Source: Halomonas sp. I5-271120
GTDB lineage: Bacteria; Pseudomonadota; Gammaproteobacteria; Pseudomonadales; Halomonadaceae
Assembly (NCBI RefSeq): GCF_030553075.1
Contig: NZ_CP130701.1
Location: forward strand, 3,286,001-3,350,000
Reading direction: 5' to 3'
DNA: 64,000 bases
Shown piece by piece: positions 1-8,582 of the stretch; the stretch's first letter is position 1; each line of letters opens with the position of its first letter. The position numbers were made by a program, and so were the translations under genes. The notes below the pieces were generated by a model, which had not been told where the DNA came from, searched no databases, and saw only the letters and a list, made by a program, of their open reading frames with translations.

Positions 1-104
1 ATCCCTTTGGTCGTGCTGGTGTATTTCTTTCTTGTTTACCCACTGCTCTATCGGGTAACACCCGGCAATTGTATCAACGCGCTAACAGCGCAAGGATCGT
101 AAAA

Positions 105-308
105 ATGGCAACTGGCACAGTTAAGTGGTTCAACGACGCTAAAGGCTTCGGCTTCATCGCACCGTCCGACGGCGGCGACGATGTCTTTGCTCACTTCTCC
201 GAAGTTAAAATGGAAGGCTTCAAGTCCCTCCAAGACGGTCAGGAAGTGACCTTCGAAGTGACCCAAGGTCAGAAAGGCCTGCAGGCTTCGAACATCCAGC
301 CGGCGTAA
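105..308 (+). CDS. Cold-shock protein, CspA family
   Basis: A 67-residue single cold-shock domain that binds single-stranded RNA or DNA and is expected to act as a cytoplasmic RNA chaperone. The RNP1 motif KGFGFI and the RNP2-like VFAHFS are both present, and the length is normal for the family. An in-frame codon at 69 exists, but the ATG at 105 is preferred: it has AAGGA about 10 nt upstream and gives the canonical [10 protein letters not shown] start. The gene stands alone with its own terminator. Which Csp paralogue it is, and whether it is cold-inducible, cannot be told from sequence. Confidence 0.97.
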   Translation: MATGTVKWFNDAKGFGFIAPSDGGDDVFAHFSEVKMEGFKSLQDGQEVTFEVTQGQKGLQASNIQPA

Positions 309-358
309 CGCCGCTGATCCTGGCATCGCCAGGCATTAGAGGCTTCTAGTCTCTGCAA

Positions 359-385
359 ACAAGGCCCGCGCAATGCGGGCCTTGT
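359..385 (+). terminator. Rho-independent terminator after the csp gene
   Basis: An 11-bp perfect stem, ACAAGGCCCGC / GCGGGCCTTGT, closes a 5-nt loop (GCAAT) 50 bp after the csp stop. The T tract is short, but the stem strength and position make termination likely. It separates the csp unit from the polysaccharide leader. Confidence 0.8.
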
Positions 386-388
386 TGC

Positions 389-852
389 GTCCAGGCCTTG
401 GAATTGAAGAAGACCAAGGTCTATTACTCTGACAGCGGCTCGGACGCGCTGAGCGAGCTCCTCGGCCTAGACTCGCTTGATCTTGTAAGCCATGGCCGGA
501 GGCACTCCTGTGGCTCACAGGCCTTGTCGATTTTACGACCGGGCCTACTAGGCTTTGATCACCGCCAGCCTGAACCAAGTCATTGATAAATAATTATTTA
601 TCTACTTGATCCTGTCATTGGTATCCAAGTAGACCCCCGCCTGCGCGAGCACCGCGATTAGATATCTCACACTCATTCGATGATGAAAATGATGATGTGA
701 AATCCCAATAGTTTTGTAACCTAGTGAAAGCGATCTTCATTTATTGTAACTAAATTCCCTGGATGAAGGTGGCTACCCGACAGGTGGCTTGTGATCCGTT
801 TGGCTGGCCGGGGTGATACAAAAAGATAAGAATATATGGCATTTCGCCAATA
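389..852 (+). other. Untranslated region and leader ahead of the polysaccharide locus
   Basis: No convincing gene is visible between the csp terminator and the wza leader. Short open frames on both strands lack ribosome sites and resemble no known protein. AT-rich patches around 585-610 and 690-760 could hold the promoter of the polysaccharide operon, but I cannot identify a convincing -35/-10 pair. The right end leads into the hairpin and ops element at 853-882, so transcription probably starts somewhere in this interval. Confidence 0.5.
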
Positions 853-882
853 CTGGAAACTGGTTTCAGTGGCGGTAGCGTG
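853..882 (+). promoter_or_regulatory. ops (JUMPstart) element with preceding hairpin
   Basis: The 12-mer GGCGGTAGCGTG at 871-882 is identical to the operon polarity suppressor at the core of JUMPstart sequences. In that family, paused RNA polymerase recruits RfaH through ops, which suppresses termination across long polysaccharide operons. Immediately upstream, 853-869 can fold as CTG-G-AAAC / GTTTCAG with one bulged G. The element ends 25 nt before the wza start chosen here. RfaH itself is not encoded in this window, so dependence on it is inferred. Confidence 0.85.
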
Positions 883-907
883 GTTTTATTTCGCAAGGGA
901 GTACGTA

Positions 908-2074
908 ATGGAAGAAATATTCCATGCTGGGGAAGTTCATAAAAGGGCCGTTGGAAAGTCTTATATTTCCATCAGTCTTTCTCTGTTGCTGTCAGTTATT
1001 ATCTTGGCTTCCCAAGGCTGTGCCTTTGCGCCAGGAGGACATATAAGCTATGAGACTGACTCCCCTCCTATAGATGACTTAGTCGATATTAAGGCCATTA
1101 CGCCTGAGCTCGTGGCGGCCTATCGGAAAGATATCAATGGCGACATTGCTAGCTTGGTTCCACCTGAGATTCAGCAAGAGCTCGATGACTATCAATACCT
1201 CGTCGGGCCAGGGGATATTCTGAGTATCATTGTTTATGATCATCCGGAACTTACCATTCCGGCCGGCGCCGAGCGCAGCGCTGCGGAAACCGGGAATACC
1301 GTACATCCGAACGGGACAATTTTCTATCCTTATATCGGTAGCGTTCGTGTTGCAGGTAAGTCGTTGGATGAGATTAGGCGGCTTATTACTACCAACCTGT
1401 CTAATTACATCAATGATCCACAAGTTGAAGTCAATATCGCCGCCTACCGTTCCAAGAAGGTCTATGTGAGTGGTGCAGTCACTTCGCCAGGAACGTTGCC
1501 GATTACCAGCGTGCCCTTGACGGTGCTTGACGCGATGAGTCAAGTCGGTGGCGCCACCGAGAATGCCAACTGGCACAGTGTGATACTCAATCGGAAGGGC
1601 GGTAAGCAGGAAATCTCCCTGTATGCCTTGTTGCGGCAGGGCGATCAGGCGCAGAACCTGTTATTGAAGGATGGAGATGTTCTCCATGTGTCGACTCTTG
1701 AGAATCAGAATGTCGCCGTGCTCGGTCAGGTACGCACCCCCGGTAATCTAGCCCTCGGCAATGAGCGGATTACATTGACAACGGCCTTGGCAAGAGCTGG
1801 CGGTGTCATTGAAACAACCGCAAAGCCCTCCGGAATATTCGTGATACGGGTGCAGCCTCCAGAGAGTGATAAGCTGGCTACCGTTTATCAGTTAGACATC
1901 AGCAATGCCGCTGCATTGACTATGGGAACTCACTTCCCGCTACAACCAAAAGATGTAGTTTATGTGACGGCTGCGCCACTGGCTCGCTGGAACAATGTTA
2001 TCAGTCTGCTGTTGCCCACGGCTGTGCTTCCTATCACTATATCTGATGCCAACAATGGACTCGAAGGCCTGTAG
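908..2074 (+). CDS. wza: Polysaccharide export outer-membrane lipoprotein, Wza family
   Basis: A 388-residue protein expected to form the outer-membrane translocon for exported polysaccharide. It has a lipoprotein signal peptide with a lipobox-like SQGC (Cys38), the polysaccharide-export domain (VGPGDILSIIVYDHPEL, about residues 98-115), and SLBB-type repeats (KVYVSGAVTSPG and NVAVLGQVRTPG). An ATG at 836 is in frame, but that frame would run through the ops element and lacks a ribosome site. The ATG at 908 has AAGGGAG six nt upstream and puts the signal peptide at the true N-terminus. It is the first gene of the locus and is followed by its usual partner wzc. Confidence 0.94.
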   Translation: MEEIFHAGEVHKRAVGKSYISISLSLLLSVIILASQGCAFAPGGHISYETDSPPIDDLVDIKAITPELVAAYRKDINGDIASLVPPEIQQELDDYQYLVGPGDILSIIVYDHPELTIPAGAERSAAETGNTVHPNGTIFYPYIGSVRVAGKSLDEIRRLITTNLSNYINDPQVEVNIAAYRSKKVYVSGAVTSPGTLPITSVPLTVLDAMSQVGGATENANWHSVILNRKGGKQEISLYALLRQGDQAQNLLLKDGDVLHVSTLENQNVAVLGQVRTPGNLALGNERITLTTALARAGGVIETTAKPSGIFVIRVQPPESDKLATVYQLDISNAAALTMGTHFPLQPKDVVYVTAAPLARWNNVISLLLPTAVLPITISDANNGLEGL

Positions 2075-2226
2075 TCATCAGTTAGCCAGTCTGTCTGGAT
2101 CGTGCTAGTGAACAATCTGTTATTTATTGCTATGGGTTGATGTCTAAACAACATGTTTTATACCGTCGATCGGTTTTCTTTGCAGGTATCTATAAGCGAA
2201 GATTAACCAGGCACAAAGGCACCGTT

Positions 2227-4482
2227 ATGACTAAGATGCAGCAGATTCCCAATGTGCCTCATGAAAATACAGATATAGACATTTCCCGCTTGTTAGCCAT
2301 TATGCTGGATAATAAGTGGTTGATATTGTCTGTTGCATTCTTGTTTTTCCTAGGTGGGGCCGTTTATGCTTTCATGTCGACACCCGTGTATAGGGGAGAT
2401 GCGCTGGTTCAGATAGAAAAGCGTTCTTCCGTTAACCCTCTCGGGGACCTAAAAACGGTGATGGGAGAAGAAAAGAAAAGTTCATCTGTAGAAGTTGAAA
2501 TTCTACGCTCCAGGATGGTGTTAGGAAGAGTTGTTGATCAGATGAACCTTGATACTATTGTCGTTCCACATACGCTTCCTCTCGTTGGAAAGTATGTCCA
2601 AAGGAAAAATATATCTCGCCCTAGCACTTCCTCAATACCAGCCCTGAACAAGTTTTTAGAGCGCTATAGTGATTATCTCCCTTTTTCCAATGAGATTGAG
2701 GCCTCTGTATGGGGTGGTGAGAGCATTAACGTTGGGCTTTTCTCGGTTGAAGATGCGCTACGAGGTCGATCTCTGACATTGAAATCCTTGGGGCAAGATG
2801 GCTATCAACTTCTGCTTGGCGATGAACTGCTGGGTAAGGGCGTAGCGGGAGAGAAAGCCAGCTTTATGGAGGGGGCTATAGAACTGCGAGTGGCAGAGAT
2901 GGTGGCACCAGAGGGAGCTGAATTTACGCTGACCAAAGCACTGCGGTCGGTTGCAATACAGTCTCTGGCTTCCAGGCTCTCCGTCGCTGAAACAGGAAGT
3001 GGTTTCGTTGGCAATGCTGGTATGCTCCGCTTGACATTGACGGGTACGGATCGTGAGGAAATACGCCGCTTGCTGGACGCCATCAGTGAAAATTTCTTGA
3101 TGCAGAATGTTGAGCGGCAGTCGGCACAAGTAGATCAGAGTCTGGCATTTATTGACGAACAGGCACCGGAGCTCCGTACCCAGTTATCCAGTGCCGAAGA
3201 CAAGTTGAATGAATATCGTGTCAAGATGGATAGCGTAGATCTTGACTCGGAGTCTCAGTCAGTCATTGCTCAATTGATTGATGTGGAGAAAAAGTTGAGC
3301 GAAGTGGAGTTTCAAGAAGCAGAGATGGCGCAGCGTTTCACTCGGAATCATCCTGCTTACCAAGCGTTGATTCGGCAAAAAAGCTTCCTGAGGAATGAGC
3401 GAGATCGGCTTAATGCGCGTGTTGAGAAGATGCCCGCCGCTCAGCAGGAAGTTGTCAGGCTGACCAGGGATGTGGAAGTCACGCAAGCGATATATGTAAA
3501 CCTTATAAATCGATACCAGGAGTTGCGTTTGGCAAAGGCCGGTACAATTGGCAATGTCCGTATTATCGATTCTGCTCAGGTTAGCCCAAGCCCGATTACG
3601 CCGAAGAAAATGTTAATTATAATGTCCGCCACTTTACTCGGTGCGACCTTGTCCATCGGTGTGGTATTGCTGCGTGCCTTTGTCAATAGAGGGGTAGAGG
3701 TTCCCGAGCAGCTAGAAAGTATCGGCCTGCCAGTTTATGCTACCGTGCCCTTATCGGATGATCAGTTGAAGTTGGTGAGAAAAAGCAGAAGCCATTCTCG
3801 AAATGGAAATGTGATCAAAGGTATTCTTTCAGCCGAAAGCCCAACGGATATTGCAATCGAGGCGCTCAGAGGACTTCGAACTAGCTTGCACTTTGCCATG
3901 ATGGAGTCAAAAAATAAATGCATTATGATATGCGGACCAAGCCCTGAAGTTGGCAAGAGTTTTGTGGCGATGAATCTGGCAGCTGTTTGTGCTCAAGCAG
4001 GTAATAGGGTCTTGCTTATCGACGCCGACATGCGGAAAGGGAATATTCACAAAGCATTCGGCGGGCATTCGGCAGAGGGGCTTTCAGATTTCCTGTCAGG
4101 GAAGGTTGAATGGAAGAAGTTGGTTCGTGATACGAGTATTGAAGGACTTTCTTATGTTTCTCGGGGCTTAGTGCCGCCCAATCCTTCAGAGCTTTTAATG
4201 CAGGACAGGTTTGGTAGTTTTCTGGAGGATGCTGGCAAAGATTACGATCTGATTGTCATTGACACGCCACCCGTTCTAGCTGTTACAGATAGTGTGATAG
4301 TGGGCAAGAAGACAGGGACTTCCCTCATGGTTGCGCGTTATAGGCATAACTCACCAAAGGAGATAAAGCTGGCGTTGCGTCGATTCGAGACCTCTGGCGT
4401 AGAAGTGCGAGGGTTTATTCTTAATGCGCTGGAGGGAAAGGCTAGGATTAACTACGGCTATTATAATTACGCCTATAAATAA
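2227..4482 (+). CDS. wzc: Polysaccharide copolymerase and tyrosine autokinase, Wzc family
   Basis: A 751-residue inner-membrane protein that controls polymer length and export with Wza. The order is an N-terminal Wzz domain, a first membrane helix (WLILSVAFLFFLGG), a long periplasmic coiled-coil segment, a second membrane helix (MLIIMSATLLGATLSIG), then the BY-kinase domain. Kinase motifs are Walker A GPSPEVGKS, Walker A' LLIDADMRKG and Walker B DLIVIDTPPVL. The protein ends in a tyrosine cluster, NYGYYNYAYK, the autophosphorylation tail typical of the family. An in-frame ATG at 2137 exists, but the ATG at 2227 has AAAGG seven nt upstream. No Wzb-type phosphatase gene lies beside it. Confidence 0.95.
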   Translation: MTKMQQIPNVPHENTDIDISRLLAIMLDNKWLILSVAFLFFLGGAVYAFMSTPVYRGDALVQIEKRSSVNPLGDLKTVMGEEKKSSSVEVEILRSRMVLGRVVDQMNLDTIVVPHTLPLVGKYVQRKNISRPSTSSIPALNKFLERYSDYLPFSNEIEASVWGGESINVGLFSVEDALRGRSLTLKSLGQDGYQLLLGDELLGKGVAGEKASFMEGAIELRVAEMVAPEGAEFTLTKALRSVAIQSLASRLSVAETGSGFVGNAGMLRLTLTGTDREEIRRLLDAISENFLMQNVERQSAQVDQSLAFIDEQAPELRTQLSSAEDKLNEYRVKMDSVDLDSESQSVIAQLIDVEKKLSEVEFQEAEMAQRFTRNHPAYQALIRQKSFLRNERDRLNARVEKMPAAQQEVVRLTRDVEVTQAIYVNLINRYQELRLAKAGTIGNVRIIDSAQVSPSPITPKKMLIIMSATLLGATLSIGVVLLRAFVNRGVEVPEQLESIGLPVYATVPLSDDQLKLVRKSRSHSRNGNVIKGILSAESPTDIAIEALRGLRTSLHFAMMESKNKCIMICGPSPEVGKSFVAMNLAAVCAQAGNRVLLIDADMRKGNIHKAFGGHSAEGLSDFLSGKVEWKKLVRDTSIEGLSYVSRGLVPPNPSELLMQDRFGSFLEDAGKDYDLIVIDTPPVLAVTDSVIVGKKTGTSLMVARYRHNSPKEIKLALRRFETSGVEVRGFILNALEGKARINYGYYNYAYK

Positions 4483-4621
4483 AGTGTTTTTAAGGAATCT
4501 AATTTCTTGCCGGCTCCAAATGATAGTGTCCTGCATGATCACGTTGGAAAGTTTGGGTGGGGTGTGACGTTTTTTGTATAAGTGTCATACGGTGAATTCC
4601 TGGAAGATAGTGATAATTAAA

Positions 4622-5632
4622 ATGAATCTAAAAGGAAAGAAAGTTCTCGTCACAGGTGCGGATGGCTTTATCGGCTCTCATCTTGTAGAAGCTTTGGTAA
4701 GTCAGGGATGTTCCGTTCGAGCCTTTGTGATGTATAACTCCTTCAGCTCCTGGGGATGGCTTGACCATTGTGAGCCCGGTGTTCGCAATGACCTGGATAT
4801 ATTTGCTGGAGATATACGAGACCCGAATGGTGTTCGCCAGGCCATGAAAGGGTGTGACGTCGTCTTCCATCTTGCTGCCCTCATCGCCATTCCCTACTCC
4901 TACCACTCGCCCGATACTTACATCGATACCAATATAAAGGGCACATTGAACGTTGTGCAGGCAGCGCGGGATTTGGACGTGGCGAAGGTCGTGCATACGT
5001 CTACCAGCGAAGTGTATGGAACGGCACGTTACGTACCCATTGACGAAGAGCACCCTCTGCAAGGGCAGTCACCTTATTCCGCGTCGAAGATCGGGGCTGA
5101 CCAACTTGCGTTGTCGTTCCAGCGTTCGTTCTCTACGCCAGTGGCGCTGATTCGTCCGTTCAATACCTATGGACCACGCCAATCGGCCAGGGCTGTGATT
5201 CCCACCATTATCACTCAGCTCGCATCCGGCGCGCGCCGACTGAGCCTCGGTGCATTGCACCCGACCCGAGATTTCAGTTTTGTCTCCGACACTGTGGCCG
5301 GCTTCATGCGCGTGGCGGAGTGCGATGCTGCCGTGGGTGAAGTGATTAATGTCGGCAGCGGCTTTGAAATCAGCATCGGGGATACCGCCGGCCTGATTGC
5401 CGAGCTGATGGGCTGTGAGATTGACATCGGCATCGATGAGCAGCGGTTGCGTCCTCAAAATAGTGAGGTGGAGCGGCTCTGGGCAAGCACTGAGAAAGCC
5501 CACCGATTGCTTGGGCACCAACCCGAGCATGGAGGCTTGGATGGATTGCGTCGTGGACTAGAGAAGACCATCGCCTGGTTCACCGAGAGTGAGAACCTGA
5601 GCCATTACAAAGCGCACCTCTATAACATTTAG
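4622..5632 (+). CDS. legB: NAD-dependent sugar 4,6-dehydratase, LegB type
   Basis: A 336-residue extended SDR expected to convert NDP-GlcNAc (GDP-linked in the Campylobacter pathway) to the 4-keto-6-deoxy sugar, the first committed step toward legionaminic acid. The cofactor motif TGADGFIGSH is at the N-terminus, the YSASK catalytic Tyr/Lys is near residue 160, and RPFNTYGPRQ follows. The stretch VMYNSFSSWGWLD is characteristic of the LegB subgroup. The ATG at 4622 has no good ribosome site. An in-frame GTG at 4610, with GGAAG four nt upstream, could be the real start. The gene heads the nonulosonic-acid cassette, 139 bp after wzc. Confidence 0.88.
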   Translation: MNLKGKKVLVTGADGFIGSHLVEALVSQGCSVRAFVMYNSFSSWGWLDHCEPGVRNDLDIFAGDIRDPNGVRQAMKGCDVVFHLAALIAIPYSYHSPDTYIDTNIKGTLNVVQAARDLDVAKVVHTSTSEVYGTARYVPIDEEHPLQGQSPYSASKIGADQLALSFQRSFSTPVALIRPFNTYGPRQSARAVIPTIITQLASGARRLSLGALHPTRDFSFVSDTVAGFMRVAECDAAVGEVINVGSGFEISIGDTAGLIAELMGCEIDIGIDEQRLRPQNSEVERLWASTEKAHRLLGHQPEHGGLDGLRRGLEKTIAWFTESENLSHYKAHLYNI

Positions 5633-5732
5633 GCGCTGTCTGGAAACTGCCTGAGCTCGCCGACGTTTCAGACAAGGTTAGCACCGATATCAAGCGCACT
5701 GCTGTTGTGCTGTTGAATAGCCAGGAGAGCCA

Positions 5733-6359
5733 GTGAGTGAATTTTTCGTAGTCGGGGGCGGTGGCCACGCCCGGGTGTTGATTCATGGGCTTCTGAAGTT
5801 GGGGCATCAGGTCTATGGCTATACGGCATTGCACGATGAAGGAAGACTGATGGGCGCTCGTTATCTGGGCACCGACTTGTCATTTCATGAAATTGAGACT
5901 CATCGATCTGCATCTGCGGTACTTGGGATGGGGAAGGTATCGGTAGAAGGGCCACGGCTCGCAAGCTTCGAGCAATACCGGGCCCGTGGTTTCAGCTTTC
6001 CGGCCATTTATATGGTGGGCGCTACTGTGCATGACGATGTTCGTGCCGGAGCCGGGACCGTCGTTCTGGATGGAGCTGTGGTCGTCACCGGTAGTCGCCT
6101 GGGTCAGGCCTGTATCGTCAATACCCGTGCCACGGTCGACCACGACTGCGAGCTGGGTAATGACGTTCATGTTGCTCCGGGCGCCACCCTCAGCGGCGGT
6201 GTTGTGATCGGTGATCACTGCATGATCGGAGCGGGCGCCACCATCATTCACTCCGTTCGGGTATGTGCGGGGTGTTTGATTGGTGCCGGCGCTACCTTGA
6301 CTCGCGACATAACCACTCCGGGAACTTATGTCGGCGTTCCAGCCAGGAGAATCTCATGA
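5733..6359 (+). CDS. legH: Sugar N-acetyltransferase, NeuD/PglD/LegH-like
   Basis: A 208-residue acetyl-CoA-dependent transferase. The N-terminus carries the nucleotide-sugar-binding motif FVVGGGGHARVL. The C-terminal half is a left-handed beta-helix of hexapeptide repeats (VHDDVRAGAGTVVLDGAVVV and later turns). In the legionaminic acid route LegH acetylates the 4-amino group that LegC adds. PglD does the same in bacillosamine synthesis, and NeuD O-acetylates sialic acid, so the substrate is inferred from its place between LegB and LegI. The start is GTG, with GGAGAG eight nt upstream. It overlaps legI by 4 nt (ATGA). Confidence 0.82.
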   Translation: MSEFFVVGGGGHARVLIHGLLKLGHQVYGYTALHDEGRLMGARYLGTDLSFHEIETHRSASAVLGMGKVSVEGPRLASFEQYRARGFSFPAIYMVGATVHDDVRAGAGTVVLDGAVVVTGSRLGQACIVNTRATVDHDCELGNDVHVAPGATLSGGVVIGDHCMIGAGATIIHSVRVCAGCLIGAGATLTRDITTPGTYVGVPARRIS

Positions 6360-7375
6360 GCGCTTCACCTTCCACCTTCGTGATCGCTGAGGCCGGGGTG
6401 AATCACAATGGCTCCTTGGACATGGCCATCGAACTTGTCGATACCGCCAAGCAGTGTGGGGCCGATGCCGTCAAGTTCCAGACCTTCAAGGCTGATCGCC
6501 TGGTGACTCGCAATGCCGCTAAGGCGGCCTATCAGCATCAGGCCGTGCCGGGGTCGAACTCCCAGTATGCGATGCTGAAGGCCTTGGAGTTGACGGATGA
6601 CGACTTCCGGCATCTTCATTCCCACTGCTTGGACATCGGCATCGAGTTCCTGTCCAGTCCCTTCGACGCCAGCAGTGCCATCTTCCTGGACGCGCTAGGC
6701 ATGCGTCTGTTCAAGGTTCCCTCTGGGGAGATTACGAACCTGCCTCTCCTGAAGTGCATCGGAGGCTTCGGCAAGCCGGTAATCCTGTCGACCGGCATGT
6801 GTTACTTGGCGGAGGTCGAGGTTGCCCTGAACCTCTTGAAAGAGGCCGGGGCGGGGGACATCACGGTACTGCACTGCGTCACCGAATATCCGGCTCCCTA
6901 TGCTGAGATTAACCTGCTGGCGATGAACACTCTCGCGAGTGCCTTTGGTGTCAGCGTGGGCTACTCCGATCATACGGCAGGTAATGAAATTCCTATCGCT
7001 GCCGTGGCCATGGGCGCCCGTGTGATCGAGAAGCACTTCACTCTGGATACCACCTTGTCGGGCCCCGACCATGCAGCTTCCCTGGCACCGGCGGATTTCC
7101 GCCAGATGGTTCAAGCCATTCGTCATGTCGAAAGCGCCCGTGGCGACGGCCGCAAGTGTCCGGCCCCTTGCGAGCGTCCCAATCTCGATGTAGTCCGCAA
7201 GAGCATCGCGACGGAGTGTCCGATTGCCGAGGGGGAAGTCATCACCCTGGAACACTTGGCATTGAAGCGGCCGGGGAGTGGGCTTGCGCCCAGCCAACTC
7301 GAGATGGTCGTGGGGCGCCGTGCGTCTCGCACCATCGCTGCCGATGAACTCCTCGGCTGGGGAGACCTGGTGTGA
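6356..7375 (+). CDS. legI: Legionaminic acid synthase, NeuB family
   Basis: A 339-residue synthase that condenses phosphoenolpyruvate with a hexosamine (2,4-diacetamido-2,4,6-trideoxymannose for LegI) to form a nine-carbon nonulosonic acid. It has the NeuB barrel (IAEAGVNHNGS, KFQTFKADRL, FKVPSGEI, LHCVTEYPAP, GYSDHT, EKHFTLD), then a C-terminal SAF domain (about residues 275-339). Length is normal. The ATG at 6356 overlaps the stop of the previous gene and has AGGAGA upstream; longer in-frame starts would overlap the acetyltransferase. Legionaminic rather than sialic or pseudaminic acid is inferred from the neighbours LegB, PtmE and LegF. Confidence 0.92.
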   Translation: MSASPSTFVIAEAGVNHNGSLDMAIELVDTAKQCGADAVKFQTFKADRLVTRNAAKAAYQHQAVPGSNSQYAMLKALELTDDDFRHLHSHCLDIGIEFLSSPFDASSAIFLDALGMRLFKVPSGEITNLPLLKCIGGFGKPVILSTGMCYLAEVEVALNLLKEAGAGDITVLHCVTEYPAPYAEINLLAMNTLASAFGVSVGYSDHTAGNEIPIAAVAMGARVIEKHFTLDTTLSGPDHAASLAPADFRQMVQAIRHVESARGDGRKCPAPCERPNLDVVRKSIATECPIAEGEVITLEHLALKRPGSGLAPSQLEMVVGRRASRTIAADELLGWGDLV

Positions 7376-8568
7376 GCAGTCGACGTATATGGGTCCTATC
7401 GACCACTCGTGCCGACTATGGCCTGCTTTATTGGCTGTTACGCGAGATCGACGAGGACCCCGAGCTGGAGCTGATGCTGACGGTCAGCGGGTCCCACCTG
7501 TCGACCGAATTTGGTGAGACCGTTCGCGAGATTGAGCGCGATGGTTTCCGTATTCATCGCCGTCTTGAGGTACTGCTGTCTTCTGATAGCCGCACGGCGA
7601 TGGTCAAAGCGATGGGACTGACCATGCTGTCCTGTGCCGAGTCCTTGGCGGAGGATCGCCCTGATCTGCTGGTGTTATTGGGAGACCGGTTCGAGATCGT
7701 ACCGGTAGCACTCGCCGCGGTGGCGCACGGTATTCCTCTGGTGCACCTGCACGGTGGCGAAACCAGCCGTGGTGCCCTCGATGAGTACTTCCGTCACGCT
7801 GTCACCAAACTTGCCAATATCCATTTTCCTGCGACCGAGGTGTATAGGCGCCGCATCATTCAGATGGGAGAGGACCCGGCATGGGTGTTCAACTACGGTG
7901 CGCCGGGCCTGGATCACCTTCATCGCAGTGAGCCGGTTAGCCGCGATGCCTTGGAAGAGGTCCTCGGCATATCGCTGGACCGGCCAACGGCCATCGCGAC
8001 CTTTCATCCCGCCACCAGCGATATGACGGCCGGCTGCAGGTCACAGGTAGCAAATCTGCTGGAGGCACTCGAGGCGTGTGACAACCTCCAGGTGGTTTTC
8101 TCCAAGGCCAATGCCGATATCCAGGGGCGGGATATCAATCTAGCGCTGGCTCGCTGGTGTGCAGATCATCCTGATCGCAGTCGCCTTTTCGACAACCTTG
8201 GACCACTGGTTTACCAGGGGTGCCTTCGCCATCTCGACCTGATGTTGGGTAACTCCTCAAGTGGTCTCGTTGAAGCGCCGTCTTTTGGGCTTCCTGTGGT
8301 GAATATCGGGTCTCGCCAGGAAGGTCGCTTAGCCGCCGCCAATGTCATATCAGTGGACAATCGAGTCGACGAGATTCGTCGGGGCATTGCCCTTGCCCTG
8401 AGCCCCGAATTTCGAGCGCAACTCATCCATCTGCAAAATCCCTATGATCGCTACGGCGATGGTTGGACCTCGCGACGGATAAAAGAAACCTTGAAGGTTG
8501 TTCCTCTTGATACCGGGGTGACCAAAAAAGGATTTATCGATGCCGCTATGGCAGCCGGGAACGAATGA
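7372..8568 (+). CDS. legG: NDP-sugar 2-epimerase (hydrolysing), NeuC/LegG type
   Basis: A 398-residue enzyme of the GT-B-fold 2-epimerase family. It removes the nucleotide and inverts C2, giving the free 2,4-diacetamido-mannose that LegI uses. Signatures are STTRADYGLLYWLL at the N-terminus, LLGDRFEIVPVALAA, HLHGGETSRGALDEYFRH and GNSSSGLVEAPSFGLPVVNIGSRQ. The GTG start overlaps the legI stop by 4 nt (GTGA), showing tight translational coupling. The order legI-legG-ptmE matches the Campylobacter jejuni flagellar ptm locus. Confidence 0.93.
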   Translation: MSSRRIWVLSTTRADYGLLYWLLREIDEDPELELMLTVSGSHLSTEFGETVREIERDGFRIHRRLEVLLSSDSRTAMVKAMGLTMLSCAESLAEDRPDLLVLLGDRFEIVPVALAAVAHGIPLVHLHGGETSRGALDEYFRHAVTKLANIHFPATEVYRRRIIQMGEDPAWVFNYGAPGLDHLHRSEPVSRDALEEVLGISLDRPTAIATFHPATSDMTAGCRSQVANLLEALEACDNLQVVFSKANADIQGRDINLALARWCADHPDRSRLFDNLGPLVYQGCLRHLDLMLGNSSSGLVEAPSFGLPVVNIGSRQEGRLAAANVISVDNRVDEIRRGIALALSPEFRAQLIHLQNPYDRYGDGWTSRRIKETLKVVPLDTGVTKKGFIDAAMAAGNE

Positions 8569-8582
8569 GGGGAGGTTATACG

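Noticed and set aside
398..586. Small open frames on both strands in the leader before wza
   Set aside because: No ribosome sites, no recognisable product, and composition of non-coding DNA.
836..907. In-frame upstream start for wza at 836
   Set aside because: It has no ribosome site, would translate across the ops element, and would push the lipoprotein signal peptide 24 residues inward. The ATG at 908 has a strong site.
6263..6355. Longer start for the NeuB-family gene
   Set aside because: It would overlap the acetyltransferase gene by about 95 nt in another frame and adds residues unlike any NeuB; ATGA coupling at 6356 is clear.
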